Assembly (NCBI GenBank): GCA_025210525.1
Contig: JAOARP010000053.1
Location: 186,001-250,000 of the forward strand
From: Marinisporobacter sp.
Lineage (GTDB): Bacteria; Bacillota; Clostridia; Peptostreptococcales; Thermotaleaceae
Length of the DNA: 64,000 nt
Reading direction: 5' to 3'
Made by a program: the position numbers and the translations under genes. The notes beneath the pieces were generated by a model, which made no database searches, was not told where the DNA came from, and worked only from the letters and a program-made list of their open reading frames with translations. Every line of letters begins with the position of its first letter. Position 1 is the stretch's first letter. This document shows, one piece after another, positions 1 through 8,550 of the stretch.

Positions 1-1469
1 TCAAGAAGTTTTCTTGCATTCCCAAGACCATGGGCGATGCCTATTTTTACATCCATATCTTTTATTTTAACCGTTCCTTCTCGAACTCCTTCCATGCCTC
101 TTAATTGAGTGAACTCGACGTTTTTTAGTTCTTCTCCTGTCATCCATTCATAAGCTGTACGAAGAGCTGCTTCTATGACGCCTCCTGTTGTACCAAATAT
201 GACAGAAGCACCTGTACTTTCTCCTAAAGGATTGTCAAAATCACTTTCTGGTAGGTTTTTAAAATCAATGCCTGCTTCTTTTAGCATTGCAGCAAATTCA
301 CGAGTAGTGACAACGATATCTACATTGTTGTGATGATCTTTTGTAAGCTCAGGTCTCGCTGCCTCTGCTTTTTTAGCAATACAGGGCATAATAGATACAA
401 CTACAATTTTATCAGGATCGATACCTAATTTTTCTGCATAATAAGTTTTAGCAACTGTACCCATCATAATATGAGGAGATTTGCAGGTAGAAGGTACATC
501 TAGCAGTTCCGGGAATTGATGTTCAATAAATTTTACCCAAGCAGGACAACAGCTTGTAAGCATAGGAAGGGTTCCACCATGTTCAATACGATGCATAAAT
601 TCAGATGCTTCTTCCATAATGGTTAAATCAGCAGCGAAATCTGTATCAAAAACAGCATCGAAGCCCATACGTCTTAGAGCTGTTGCTAATTGACCAGTTA
701 CAATAGTTCCTGGTTCCATGCCAAATAATTCTCCTATGGCAACACGAATAGCAGGAGCTGTTTGTACTACAACATGCTTATCAGGATCACTTAAAGCTTC
801 CCAAACCTTATGGGTATGATTTACTTCTGTTAGAGCTGCTGTAGGGCATACAGCTACACATTGACCACAATAAGTACAAGAAGAATCCTTCATAGGAATA
901 TTAAAAGCAGGTCCTACGACCGTTCCAAATCCACGACCCATTGCAGAAAGGATTCCACAGGTTTGAACTTCATTACACATGGTTTCGCAACGACGACACA
1001 TGATACATTTATTAGGGTCTTTTACAATGGCATCGCTAGACATGTCTAGGTCATAATGCATTTTTTCCCCTTTCCACTTAATATCTCTTATGCCAAGCTC
1101 TTTTGCTAAGGCTTGTAGCTCACATTCTAAATTTTTAGGACAAGTAAAGCATTCATTTGGATGATTAGATAAAAGTAATTCTACAGCGATTCTACGGGCA
1201 TTGATGGCACGGAGGGAATCAGTCCTTATAATCATCCCTTCATCTACTTGGGTAACACATGCAGGAACAAGGGAATTACGTCCCTTTAATTCTACAGTAC
1301 AGACACGGCAGGATGCAGTTTTGTTCACAAGCTTTAGATCATGCAAATCAAGATGGCATAAAGTTGGAATCCTTATATTTGCACGATTTGCGGCTTCTAA
1401 TATAGTGATTTTTTCAGGAACCTGTAGCTCTTGACCATTTATTGTTATATTTATTAGATTCTCAGACAT
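1..1469 (-). CDS. hndD: [FeFe] hydrogenase catalytic subunit, partial (3' end beyond window)
   Basis: Catalytic subunit of a multimeric NAD(P)-linked [FeFe] hydrogenase. About 489 residues are visible; the C-terminus is cut by the window edge. In order: an N-terminal [2Fe-2S] ferredoxin domain, a His-Cys cluster segment (HPNECFTCPKNLEC), two [4Fe-4S] motifs (CIMCRRCETMC and CTYCGQCVAVCP), then the H-cluster domain with TSCCPAW and MPCIAKK. The third H-cluster motif would lie outside the window. The ATG at 1469 follows a GAGGTGAG ribosome site and is 12 bases after the stop of the NuoF-like gene. Last gene of a four-gene operon whose order matches hndABCD of Desulfovibrio. Cytoplasmic. Family assignment is secure; NADH versus NADPH use cannot be read from the sequence. 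Confidence 0.93.
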   Translation of the reverse strand, partial: MSENLINITINGQELQVPEKITILEAANRANIRIPTLCHLDLHDLKLVNKTASCRVCTVELKGRNSLVPACVTQVDEGMIIRTDSLRAINARRIAVELLLSNHPNECFTCPKNLECELQALAKELGIRDIKWKGEKMHYDLDMSSDAIVKDPNKCIMCRRCETMCNEVQTCGILSAMGRGFGTVVGPAFNIPMKDSSCTYCGQCVAVCPTAALTEVNHTHKVWEALSDPDKHVVVQTAPAIRVAIGELFGMEPGTIVTGQLATALRRMGFDAVFDTDFAADLTIMEEASEFMHRIEHGGTLPMLTSCCPAWVKFIEHQFPELLDVPSTCKSPHIMMGTVAKTYYAEKLGIDPDKIVVVSIMPCIAKKAEAARPELTKDHHNNVDIVVTTREFAAMLKEAGIDFKNLPESDFDNPLGESTGASVIFGTTGGVIEAALRTAYEWMTGEELKNVEFTQLRGMEGVREGTVKIKDMDVKIGIAHGLGNARKLL

Positions 1470-1481
1470 ATTCTCACCTCG

Positions 1482-3275
1482 CTATGGTTTGATTACTGCG
1501 TTAAACTTACATGCATCGAAGCATGCGCCACATTTGATACATCTACTTTGATCGATTACATGGGTTTCTTTTACTTTTCCGCTAATACAATCTACTGGAC
1601 AAACCTTTGCACAAGCTGTACAGCCTACGCATTTTTCTGAACTAATACTATATTTGGCAAGGGCTTTACATTCACCAGTAGGACAATGCTTATCCTTTAC
1701 ATGAGCAATATATTCATCCCAAAAATATTCAAGGGTACTTAAAACTGGATTCGGTGCAGTTTGTCCTAGTCCACAAAGTGAACCATCTTTTACCATATAG
1801 GATAATTGCTTCAAGGATTCTAAATCTTCCATAGTAGCTTTGCCCCTTGTGATTTTTGAAAGGAATTCATAAAGACGTTTTGTTCCTATACGACATGGCG
1901 TACATCTTCCACAAGATTCATCCATTGTAAATTCTAAATAGAACTTTGAAATGTTAACCATACAATTGGTTTCATCCATGACGATCATACCACCAGATCC
2001 CATCATAGAGCCAATCTCCATAAGATGTTCGTAATCAATAGGGGTATCCAAATCCTTTTCTGTAATAACACCACCAGATGGACCACCTGTTTGAACAGCT
2101 TTGAATTTATGTCCTCCTAGTATACCTCCACCGATATCGTAGATGATTTCACGTAGTGTTGTCCCCATAGGAACTTCTACAAGACCTACATTGTTTACTT
2201 TGCCTGCAAGGGCGAAAACCTTTGTTCCTTTGCTTTTTTCTGTGCCAATAGAGGAGAACCATTCAGAACCTTTTAGGATAATGGATGGAACATTTGCGAA
2301 GGTTTCCACATTATTGACGCAGGTAGGTCGATCCCAATAGCCTTTTTCAGCAGGATAGGGAGGTTTATTTTTAGGTTCGCCCCTTTTTCCCTCAACAGAG
2401 TTGATAAGAGCTGTTTCTTCTCCACAGACAAAGGCACCAGCACCATATTTCAATCGAATATCAAAGTTAAAATCTGACCCAAAAATATTTTTACCTAAAA
2501 GACCCAGTTCTCGAGCTTGATTAAGAGCAATGTTGAGACGCTCAATTGCAAGGGGGTATTCTGCACGAATATAGATGATTCCTTCTTCGGCACCAATAGT
2601 ATATCCTCCGATTGCCATGGCTTCAATAACGCTATGAGGATCTCCTTCTAAGATACTTCTATCCATAAAAGCTCCAGGATCTCCTTCGTCTGCGTTGCAG
2701 ATCATATACTTAGTGGTTCCTTCAGATTTTCTTGTATATTCCCACTTAAGACCTGTAGGAAAACCTCCTCCTCCTCTACCACGAAGACCTGATTTTTTTA
2801 CGGTTTCGATAACATCCATAGGACTCATGGTAGTAAGAACTTTTCCAAGAGCTTCATATCCTTCAAATGCAATATATTCATAAATATCTTCAGGGTTGAT
2901 TAATCCGCAATTTCTTAAGGCAATACGAAGCTGTTTTTTATAAAAGGGCATTTTTTTATGCTGCTCAATTTTTTCGTGTTTCATAGGTTCTTGATACAAA
3001 AGTCTTTCAACTTTTCTACCTTTGATGATATGTTCGTTGATAATTTCTTCTACATCTTCTGGATGAACTCTTACATAAAAGATATTATCAGGTTCGATTT
3101 TTACAATAGGCCCTTGTTCGCAGAATCCAAAACAACCTGTTTTGACGATTTGTACTTCTTCGCTATATCCATGTTCTTTGATCAATTTTTCGAAATTTTG
3201 GATTACTTTATCGCTATCACTGGCGATGCAGCCTGTACCGCCACAGACCATTACATTCATCCTAAATGAACTCAT
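1482..3275 (-). CDS. hndC: NuoF-like flavin subunit of NAD(P)-linked [FeFe] hydrogenase
   Basis: 597 residues. Binds FMN and NAD(P)H and passes electrons to the catalytic subunit; in HydABC-type enzymes it is the centre of electron bifurcation with ferredoxin. Visible domains: N-terminal thioredoxin-like [2Fe-2S] domain (CGGTGC near residue 10, then GCFGFCEQGP), NuoF core with the glycine-rich GRGGGGFPTGLKW, the 4Fe-4S ligand motif ESCGRCTPCRIG, and a C-terminal pair of [4Fe-4S] motifs (CVGCTACAKVCP and CIKCGACFDACK). The ATG at 3275 is chosen because AAGGAGGG sits just upstream; a longer reading to 3323 lacks a good site. Lies between hndB and hndD. Confidence 0.95.
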   Translation of the reverse strand: MSSFRMNVMVCGGTGCIASDSDKVIQNFEKLIKEHGYSEEVQIVKTGCFGFCEQGPIVKIEPDNIFYVRVHPEDVEEIINEHIIKGRKVERLLYQEPMKHEKIEQHKKMPFYKKQLRIALRNCGLINPEDIYEYIAFEGYEALGKVLTTMSPMDVIETVKKSGLRGRGGGGFPTGLKWEYTRKSEGTTKYMICNADEGDPGAFMDRSILEGDPHSVIEAMAIGGYTIGAEEGIIYIRAEYPLAIERLNIALNQARELGLLGKNIFGSDFNFDIRLKYGAGAFVCGEETALINSVEGKRGEPKNKPPYPAEKGYWDRPTCVNNVETFANVPSIILKGSEWFSSIGTEKSKGTKVFALAGKVNNVGLVEVPMGTTLREIIYDIGGGILGGHKFKAVQTGGPSGGVITEKDLDTPIDYEHLMEIGSMMGSGGMIVMDETNCMVNISKFYLEFTMDESCGRCTPCRIGTKRLYEFLSKITRGKATMEDLESLKQLSYMVKDGSLCGLGQTAPNPVLSTLEYFWDEYIAHVKDKHCPTGECKALAKYSISSEKCVGCTACAKVCPVDCISGKVKETHVIDQSRCIKCGACFDACKFNAVIKP

Positions 3276-3297
3276 ATTTTCCCTCCTTACCTTAGAT

Positions 3298-3690
3298 TTA
3301 TGCTCTATCAAAGGTATTCTCAATGATAGATTCTTTTAAAGGTTCTCCGTTTTTTATATGTTTTTGAACGATTTCTCGGCCTTTTTGATCATCGACTTTG
3401 CCGTAAAGAGTAGGCTTTTGACCAGGAACATTTACTTGAACGATAGGTTCACTGTGGCAATGACCGATGCAACCTACTTGAACGATTTTTACATTTTGTA
3501 GATCTTCTTTAGAAACTTCATCTACAATAGCGTTGAGTGTTTCACGAGCTCCTGATGCGATCCCGCAGGTAGCCATGCCTACTAATACTTCTACTTGATC
3601 GCCTGATGTTTCTCCGTGCTCTCTTAAATTTACTTTTTTCATAGATTTTTCTCTAATCTTTTTTAATTCTTCGATAGATTTAATTTGCAC
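3298..3690 (-). CDS. hndB: HndB-like [2Fe-2S] thioredoxin-like hydrogenase subunit
   Basis: 130 residues. Small thioredoxin-like ferredoxin subunit of the HndB type, thought to carry one [2Fe-2S] cluster in the hydrogenase complex. Four cysteines appear in two groups, GMATCGIASGAR and VGCIGHCHSEPIV, the usual spacing for this fold. The start is the GTG at 3690, preceded by AGGAGGG seven bases upstream. An upstream ATG at 3729 is open but has no such site. Its first bases overlap the end of hndA by 11 bases, implying translational coupling. Trimeric HydABC enzymes lack this subunit, so its presence points to the four-subunit Hnd type. Confidence 0.88.
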   Translation of the reverse strand: MQIKSIEELKKIREKSMKKVNLREHGETSGDQVEVLVGMATCGIASGARETLNAIVDEVSKEDLQNVKIVQVGCIGHCHSEPIVQVNVPGQKPTLYGKVDDQKGREIVQKHIKNGEPLKESIIENTFDRA

Positions 3691-4177
3691 TGCTGACCCT
3701 CCTATCACGATAAGTATTGATGATCTCATCTATATCTTCTTCTTTTACTCGACCGTATACTTTTTCATCCACCATTACAACTGGGGCAAGCCCGCAGGCA
3801 CCGATGCAGCGGACTTCTCTTAAGGTGAAAAGTCCATCTTCTGTGGTTTCTCCTGAATTGATATGGAGGTTTTCTTTGAGTTTGCCAATGATTTTATCTG
3901 CACCTTTTACAAAACAGGCAGTACCCATACATACACTGATTGTATGCTTTCCTTGTGGTTTTGTAGTGAAATAGGAGTAAAAGCTTACAACACCAAATAC
4001 TTCAGCTCCAGGGATTCCAAGTTTTCTTGATACAAAAAGCTGTACATCTCTTGGCAGATATCCAAATAGATCTTGTGCTTTATGAAGGATTTCAATTAAA
4101 GCACCCTTTGTAGATGGAAGCGTGTCAATATATTTTTCAAGTTCTTCAAATTTTTCTTTTGGCAAGTGATTTGACAA
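3680..4177 (-). CDS. hndA: NuoE-like [2Fe-2S] subunit of NAD(P)-linked [FeFe] hydrogenase
   Basis: About 165 residues. NuoE/HydC-type thioredoxin-like ferredoxin that partners the NuoF-like flavin subunit. The four cluster cysteines are in CMGTACFVKGAD and VRCIGACGLAPV. The N-terminal half is the helical region of this family (residues about 10-70, with ALIEILHKAQDLFGYLP). First gene of the operon. The likely start is TTG at 4177, eight bases after AGGAAGG; an in-frame ATG at 4216 would add 13 residues but has a poorer site. No clear sigma-A promoter could be picked upstream on this strand. Confidence 0.92.
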   Translation of the reverse strand: MSNHLPKEKFEELEKYIDTLPSTKGALIEILHKAQDLFGYLPRDVQLFVSRKLGIPGAEVFGVVSFYSYFTTKPQGKHTISVCMGTACFVKGADKIIGKLKENLHINSGETTEDGLFTLREVRCIGACGLAPVVMVDEKVYGRVKEEDIDEIINTYRDRRVSSAN

Positions 4178-4296
4178 TGTATTCACCTTCCTTTCGCAGG
4201 ATTTTAAATAGTTCATTGATTAATTTTCCCTAATTTCTTTTGATTAATGCATTTTTAAAGACATAACTTTATTTTGTAAAGATATGTTTTGTATAG

Positions 4297-4326
4297 TTGA
4301 CTAGACAGATTTATGTTGGTTACAAT
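4297..4326 (+). promoter_or_regulatory. Sigma-A-like promoter for the AarF/UbiB gene
   Basis: TTGACT at 4297-4302 and TACAAT at 4321-4326, spacer 18, about 40 bases before the start codon at 4365. Confidence 0.6.
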
Positions 4327-4364
4327 ATATTTAAGAGATTTTAAAGAATAAGAGGCAAGAAGAT

Positions 4365-5936
4365 ATGAATGAGAAAAAAAGAATCAGAGAAATTATTTCT
4401 GTTTTTGTAAAGCATGGGATGAAAAAGGAGCTGGTCAGTCCTGAAAATGCAAGAGGTGCCCTTGAAGAATTGGGTCCTACCTTCGTGAAAATAGGGCAAA
4501 TTCTGTCTACTCGACCAGATATTTTACCTGATGAATATATTGTTGAGCTTGAAAAGTTACAAGATGGTGTAAAGCCAGAAAAATATGAAGATATCAAAAA
4601 CATTATTGAAAAAGAATTAGGAGAATCTATAGAAAACACCTTTTCTTATTTTGATCAAAAGCCTATAGCGTCAGCTTCTATGTCACAAGTTCATTTAGCT
4701 CGTACAAAGAATGGAGAAGAGGTTGTAGTGAAAATTCAAAGACCTTTTGTGAAGGAAACCATGCTAAGTGATATTGCTTTATTAAGAAGAATTACTAGCA
4801 TAGGAAAGCTTGTTCCTCAAAAGAGTGTAATTGACTTTAAAGAAGTGGTAGATGAAATAGGAACAACCATGGAAAAAGAATTAGACTTTTTAAATGAGGC
4901 AGAAAACATAGAACAGTTTAGAGAAAATAATAAAAAAATAAAGTATATTGTTTGTCCTAAGATTTACAAGGCTTATACTACTTCTAATTTACTAACGATG
5001 GAATATATAAAAGGAATAAAAATAAATAATGTTGATACGTTAAAAAATAAAGGATATCCCCTTAAAGATATAGCCAAAAATCTTATGATTAATTATGTAA
5101 AACAGATTTTTAAAGATGGTTTTTTTCATGCAGATCCTCATCCAGGGAATTTACTTATTCTCAATAAGAAGATTGCTTATATTGATTTTGGCATGATGGG
5201 TGTTTTAGACAAGGGTATGAGAAATAAACTGAATGATCTTTTATATGCAGTTGCAACAAGGGATATTGAAGATTTAACTCAAGCTGTTTTACGAATAGGC
5301 ATCAAGAAAGGGAAAGTGAATATAAGGAGTCTTTATTCTGATATTGAAGAAGTTTATAATCAATATATTCAAGAAAGTCTTCAAAATATAGACCTTCCTC
5401 AGTTTGTAGATGAGATGTTTCAAGTGAGTAAGAAAAATAATCTTGCTATGCCCAATAATATGACTTTGTTTTTAAAAGGAATTATGACAATAGAAGGGGT
5501 AGTAGCAAAGCTTGACCCAGATATGAATATGATGGAGGTAGCAGCACCTTATATTAAAGAGCATATTTTATTAAAGAAAAATTATAAACAGGATATCATT
5601 GAACAAATAGAGAACCTCTATCAATTATCAAAATATGGCTTGAAAATTCCTATTAAAACATTAGAATTAGTAAATAGTGTATTAGCAGGAAAACTAAAGG
5701 TTCAGATTGAACATAAAAATTTAGAGGAAAGTATTCACCAGTTAAATAAAATGACCAATAGAATTGTTTTTTCATTGATTATCTCATCTATTGTCGTGGG
5801 ATCATCTTTAGTGATTAATGCAAATGTAGGTCCTAAAATTTATGGCATGTCCTTTTTTGGCCTTGTTGGATATTTAAGTGCGGCAGTGATGGGACTTTGG
5901 CTTTTAATTTTGATTCTTAAAAATGAAAAGATGTGA
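4365..5936 (+). CDS. AarF/UbiB (ABC1) family protein kinase-like protein
   Basis: 523 residues. Atypical kinase-like protein of the ABC1/AarF/UbiB family, which in respiring bacteria supports ubiquinone synthesis by binding or hydrolysing ATP. The N-terminal KxGQ segment reads TFVKIGQILSTRPDILP (residues about 45-60), the alanine-rich nucleotide loop is ASASMSQVHLA, the catalytic-loop equivalent is HADPHPGN near residue 260, and the metal-binding DFG follows in YIDFGMMG. The last 60 residues hold two membrane segments, so it is probably membrane-anchored. Monocistronic between its own promoter and a strong terminator. No quinone-synthesis gene is visible here, so the physiological role is unknown. 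Confidence 0.88.
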   Translation: MNEKKRIREIISVFVKHGMKKELVSPENARGALEELGPTFVKIGQILSTRPDILPDEYIVELEKLQDGVKPEKYEDIKNIIEKELGESIENTFSYFDQKPIASASMSQVHLARTKNGEEVVVKIQRPFVKETMLSDIALLRRITSIGKLVPQKSVIDFKEVVDEIGTTMEKELDFLNEAENIEQFRENNKKIKYIVCPKIYKAYTTSNLLTMEYIKGIKINNVDTLKNKGYPLKDIAKNLMINYVKQIFKDGFFHADPHPGNLLILNKKIAYIDFGMMGVLDKGMRNKLNDLLYAVATRDIEDLTQAVLRIGIKKGKVNIRSLYSDIEEVYNQYIQESLQNIDLPQFVDEMFQVSKKNNLAMPNNMTLFLKGIMTIEGVVAKLDPDMNMMEVAAPYIKEHILLKKNYKQDIIEQIENLYQLSKYGLKIPIKTLELVNSVLAGKLKVQIEHKNLEESIHQLNKMTNRIVFSLIISSIVVGSSLVINANVGPKIYGMSFFGLVGYLSAAVMGLWLLILILKNEKM

Positions 5937-5941
5937 GATAA

Positions 5942-5974
5942 AAAAGAAATCTGCTTAACAGATTTCTTTTTTGT
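5942..5974 (+). terminator. Rho-independent terminator after AarF gene
   Basis: 12-bp stem (AAAAGAAATCTG with its complement) around a five-base loop, followed by a T run. Confidence 0.85.
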
Positions 5975-6080
5975 TTTTGGGATAAGCAGTAACTCATTAA
6001 GGACAAAATGCATAACATGTACTAGAAAAAGACAAAAGAAGAATTAAAAAAATAGAAAAATAAAAAAATAGGAGAGTGAA

Positions 6081-6842
6081 TTGATCATGGAAAATAATTT
6101 AATGTGTCCACATGATTGTGTAAATGTAAGACCTGCTAGAAAGGGTGGAAACATCCTAGAATGTAATAATAATCCGTTTCCTATTGACCCTGTTACAGGT
6201 GGAGCAGTAGCAAAGATTCCTGTAGTATTGGCGGAATTAACTGTACAACTTAATTTAGATTCTTATATTGAATTACCAGAACCTGCTTATGAAATTAAAA
6301 AGATCAAAAAAAATGTAAAAGTGACTCAATGTTTATTATTACAAAACACGAATATGTTGTTTATTAAGGGTTTTGTTCGTAAAAATATTGAATATGCTAC
6401 AAGAAATTGCTCAAACTATGAAGGTTTTTGTGGGGATATCAAGCATTGTACAGTAGATGTACCTTTTACCTGCACAACACCAGTTGTTTTCAATGGAAAT
6501 GAGCCTATTCCTGTAATAAACAATGAAAGAGAGGAATTTGAATTTTTTAAAACTAGCAAATTAAGAGGACCAAAATTCGCAGAGAAAGATCAATTATTAT
6601 CTGCAGATTTTTCTGAATTTAATCAAACAAGTACAGAATATTACAATGAATTACCGTACTGCGAATTAATTAGCAGTCGAATTGTAGAATACGATGAATT
6701 TTTAAATAGAAGAAGACCTAAAGATATAGAAATTCCATTTGAAGAAAAAGAATTTAATAAAATTGAAGAAAAAATGGTTGTATATCTTACACTTAAATTA
6801 TTACAAAATCAACAGGTTCAAATACCAGCAACAATTGTATAA
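6081..6842 (+). CDS. CsxC-like exosporium protein with SPOCS-type domain, copy 1
   Basis: 253 residues, no signal peptide or membrane segment. The core resembles the SPOCS/DUF3794-type domain of clostridial spore proteins and the CsxC exosporium protein: IPVVLAELTVQ near residue 50, KVTQCLLLQNTNMLFIKGF near residue 80-97, then VPFTCTTPVVFNGN and LPYCELISSRIVE. These blocks recur in the next gene, so the two are paralogues. A Cys/His-containing N-terminus (MCPHDC) and scattered cysteines suggest cross-linking or metal binding in a spore surface layer. Start: TTG at 6081 has AGGAG six bases upstream; ATG at 6087 is the alternative. Family placement is from memory of the motif pattern, function by analogy. 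Confidence 0.68.
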   Translation: MIMENNLMCPHDCVNVRPARKGGNILECNNNPFPIDPVTGGAVAKIPVVLAELTVQLNLDSYIELPEPAYEIKKIKKNVKVTQCLLLQNTNMLFIKGFVRKNIEYATRNCSNYEGFCGDIKHCTVDVPFTCTTPVVFNGNEPIPVINNEREEFEFFKTSKLRGPKFAEKDQLLSADFSEFNQTSTEYYNELPYCELISSRIVEYDEFLNRRRPKDIEIPFEEKEFNKIEEKMVVYLTLKLLQNQQVQIPATIV

Positions 6843-6851
6843 TATTCAAAT

Positions 6852-6890
6852 AAAAAATTACGTTCAGAAGGTTTTGAACGTAATTTTTTT
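6852..6890 (+). terminator. Rho-independent terminator between the two CsxC-like genes
   Basis: 14-bp stem AAAAAATTACGTTC with its complement, ten-base loop, ending in a T run. The two paralogues are therefore probably separate transcription units. Confidence 0.88.
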
Positions 6891-7036
6891 ATTTGAACAT
6901 AGGAGACTAGGAACAAAAGAATATGAGGATGAATAAACTAGTAGAAATATTGTTGTGAACCTGATTTGGAAGGATGAAATATAAATACTCTAAAAATAGG
7001 TCTATAGATGAGGATTGTAGATAGGAGGCAACAAGG

Positions 7037-7789
7037 GTGTGCGAAAAAAAGGAATTATCTAAGTCTAAAAATGAGCAGGATGTAAAAAAAGTTCAAGTGG
7101 ACATTCATAAAACAACCATCCAACAATGTGATGGATCAAAAATAACGGCAAATACAACTCCTCTATGCATGAATACGCCTGAAGCAATTGATGTTATTCA
7201 TACAGGAGTCATTGCGCAAATACCTGTAGTATTAGCCCAATTGACTGTGCAAATAAATATGAATACTTTTATAGAGTTACCTGAACTTATTTACGAAATA
7301 AGAGAAATTAGAAATAAGATAAAAGTTACTCAATCCGTAATAGTACAAGATACAAATATGTTGTTTATAAAAGGAAAAATTAAGAAACATATTGATTATA
7401 TCCCAAGTGGTGTATATACTAATGATTGCATTTATAGAAAATTAAAACAATGTATAGTAGAGATACCGTTTAATTGCACAACAAAAGTGATTTTTAATGG
7501 AAATGTGCCGTTGAAGGTAGATACAAACAAAAGAGATCAGTTGAATGTAGAATTTTATGATGAGTTACCCTATTGTAGACTTGTGAATAGTAAAATTGTG
7601 GAAAATAATAGGGTGATAGAAGATGGAAATTTAAAAGGTACAAAAGATGATCCTAAAGAAAGTGTATTTAGAAAAATTGAAGAAAACATGGTTATATTTC
7701 TTACCTTTAAAATTTTACAAAAACAACAAGTGAAAATTCCAGTGTCATCAGTGATTGATCTAGGAATTAATATAAACGGATGTTTTTGA
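7037..7789 (+). CDS. CsxC-like exosporium protein with SPOCS-type domain, copy 2
   Basis: 250 residues, paralogue of the preceding gene. It shares IPVVLAQLTVQIN, KVTQSVIVQDTNMLFIKG, IPFNCTTKVIFNGN and LPYCRLVNSKIVE in the same order. The N-terminal 55 residues are lysine-rich and unrelated to copy 1, and the segment between the conserved blocks is about 40 residues shorter. Start: GTG at 7037, eight bases after AGGAGG. No signal peptide. Most likely a spore-surface (exosporium or coat) protein; other SPOCS-domain proteins are spore morphogenetic factors such as SipL, so a structural role is an inference. Confidence 0.65.
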   Translation: MCEKKELSKSKNEQDVKKVQVDIHKTTIQQCDGSKITANTTPLCMNTPEAIDVIHTGVIAQIPVVLAQLTVQINMNTFIELPELIYEIREIRNKIKVTQSVIVQDTNMLFIKGKIKKHIDYIPSGVYTNDCIYRKLKQCIVEIPFNCTTKVIFNGNVPLKVDTNKRDQLNVEFYDELPYCRLVNSKIVENNRVIEDGNLKGTKDDPKESVFRKIEENMVIFLTFKILQKQQVKIPVSSVIDLGININGCF

Positions 7790-7967
7790 GTTGTTTTTCA
7801 AAAGACTGTTCAAATAGGAATTTTAAGTAAAACAATATTATAATTGCTAATATGTACAGAATTTACACACTTGTAATTTTAGAGGACATATGATATATTA
7901 TTATATGTGCCGTGAAAAACAAATTTTATTATCTAGCTGATCAGATTATAAAAAGATATAGTTGCAA

Positions 7968-7997
7968 TTGTACTTTTATAATATTGCTAGATATAAT
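7968..7997 (+). promoter_or_regulatory. Promoter for tRNA-Ser
   Basis: TTGTAC at 7968-7973 and a perfect TATAAT at 7992-7997, spacer 18, placing transcription start a few bases before the tRNA. The rest of the 220 bases after the CsxC-like gene shows nothing I can support. Confidence 0.6.
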
Positions 7998-8009
7998 AAT
8001 GCGTATTGT

Positions 8010-8097
8010 GGAGAGATGACCGAGTGGCTAAGGGGCACGCCTGGAAAGCGTGTAAGGCTGAAAGGCCCCGCGGGTTCGAGTCCCGCTCTCTCCGCCA
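8010..8097 (+). tRNA. tRNA-Ser (anticodon GGA), CCA encoded
   Basis: Class II tRNA of 88 bases. Acceptor stem GGAGAGA pairs with TCTCTCC, discriminator G, encoded CCA. The anticodon stem CACGC/GCGTG encloses CTGGAAA, giving anticodon GGA. A long variable arm and GGTTCGAGTCC T-arm complete it. It precedes the SRP RNA, as in many Firmicutes. Confidence 0.97.
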
Positions 8098-8117
8098 TTT
8101 GAAAAGTTTATAAAGTT

Positions 8118-8387
8118 TGCTGTGCTAGATGGGGAGGTAGCGGTGCCCTGTAACCTGCAATCCGCTGTAGCAGGATTGAATGCCTATCGACGGTTTGTTG
8201 TTGTAAAGTCTGCCCTGTATAAGTGGCGATGATGATTGGGTCCTACGCAATGAGAATCTGTGAACTCCGCCAGGTCTGGAAGGAAGCAACGGTAAGCAGA
8301 CACTCTCGTGTGCCGTGGGGGTGCCTGAACTGAGTTAACTGTACAGGTAACGTTTGTAACAGCCTATCAACGATAGGTGCACAGCTT
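8118..8387 (+). ncRNA. ffs: Signal recognition particle RNA, Bacillus-type large form
   Basis: About 270 bases. The 5' end GCTGTGC (8119-8125) pairs with GCACAGC (8379-8385) to close the Alu domain. The S-domain tip is intact: the GGAAGGAAGCA-type loop with the CAGGTCTGGAAGG and AGCAGACAC flanks is at about 8270-8305. The large form with an Alu domain is typical of Bacilli and Clostridia. It scaffolds Ffh for co-translational membrane targeting. The exact ends are estimated from pairing. Confidence 0.95.
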
Positions 8388-8403
8388 TAAATAATAAAAC
8401 CCT

Positions 8404-8431
8404 ACATGTAGTTTGATCTACATGTTTTTTT
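8404..8431 (+). terminator. Terminator of SRP RNA
   Basis: 8-bp stem ACATGTAG/CTACATGT, six-base loop, then seven T. Confidence 0.88.
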
Positions 8432-8550
8432 GTATTGAGAAACCTATAAAGGATGAATTTAAAATTAGTATGTAACGATTATATAGGATAACTTGTTTTG
8501 GGAATAAATAAAAAATATAATATAGATAAGAATATGTAAAAGGAAGGTGG

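Noticed and set aside
1482-3339. Several plus-strand frames of 60-100 codons over the hydrogenase genes
   Set aside because: They are antisense to clearly conserved genes and lack ribosome sites; shadows of the coding strand.
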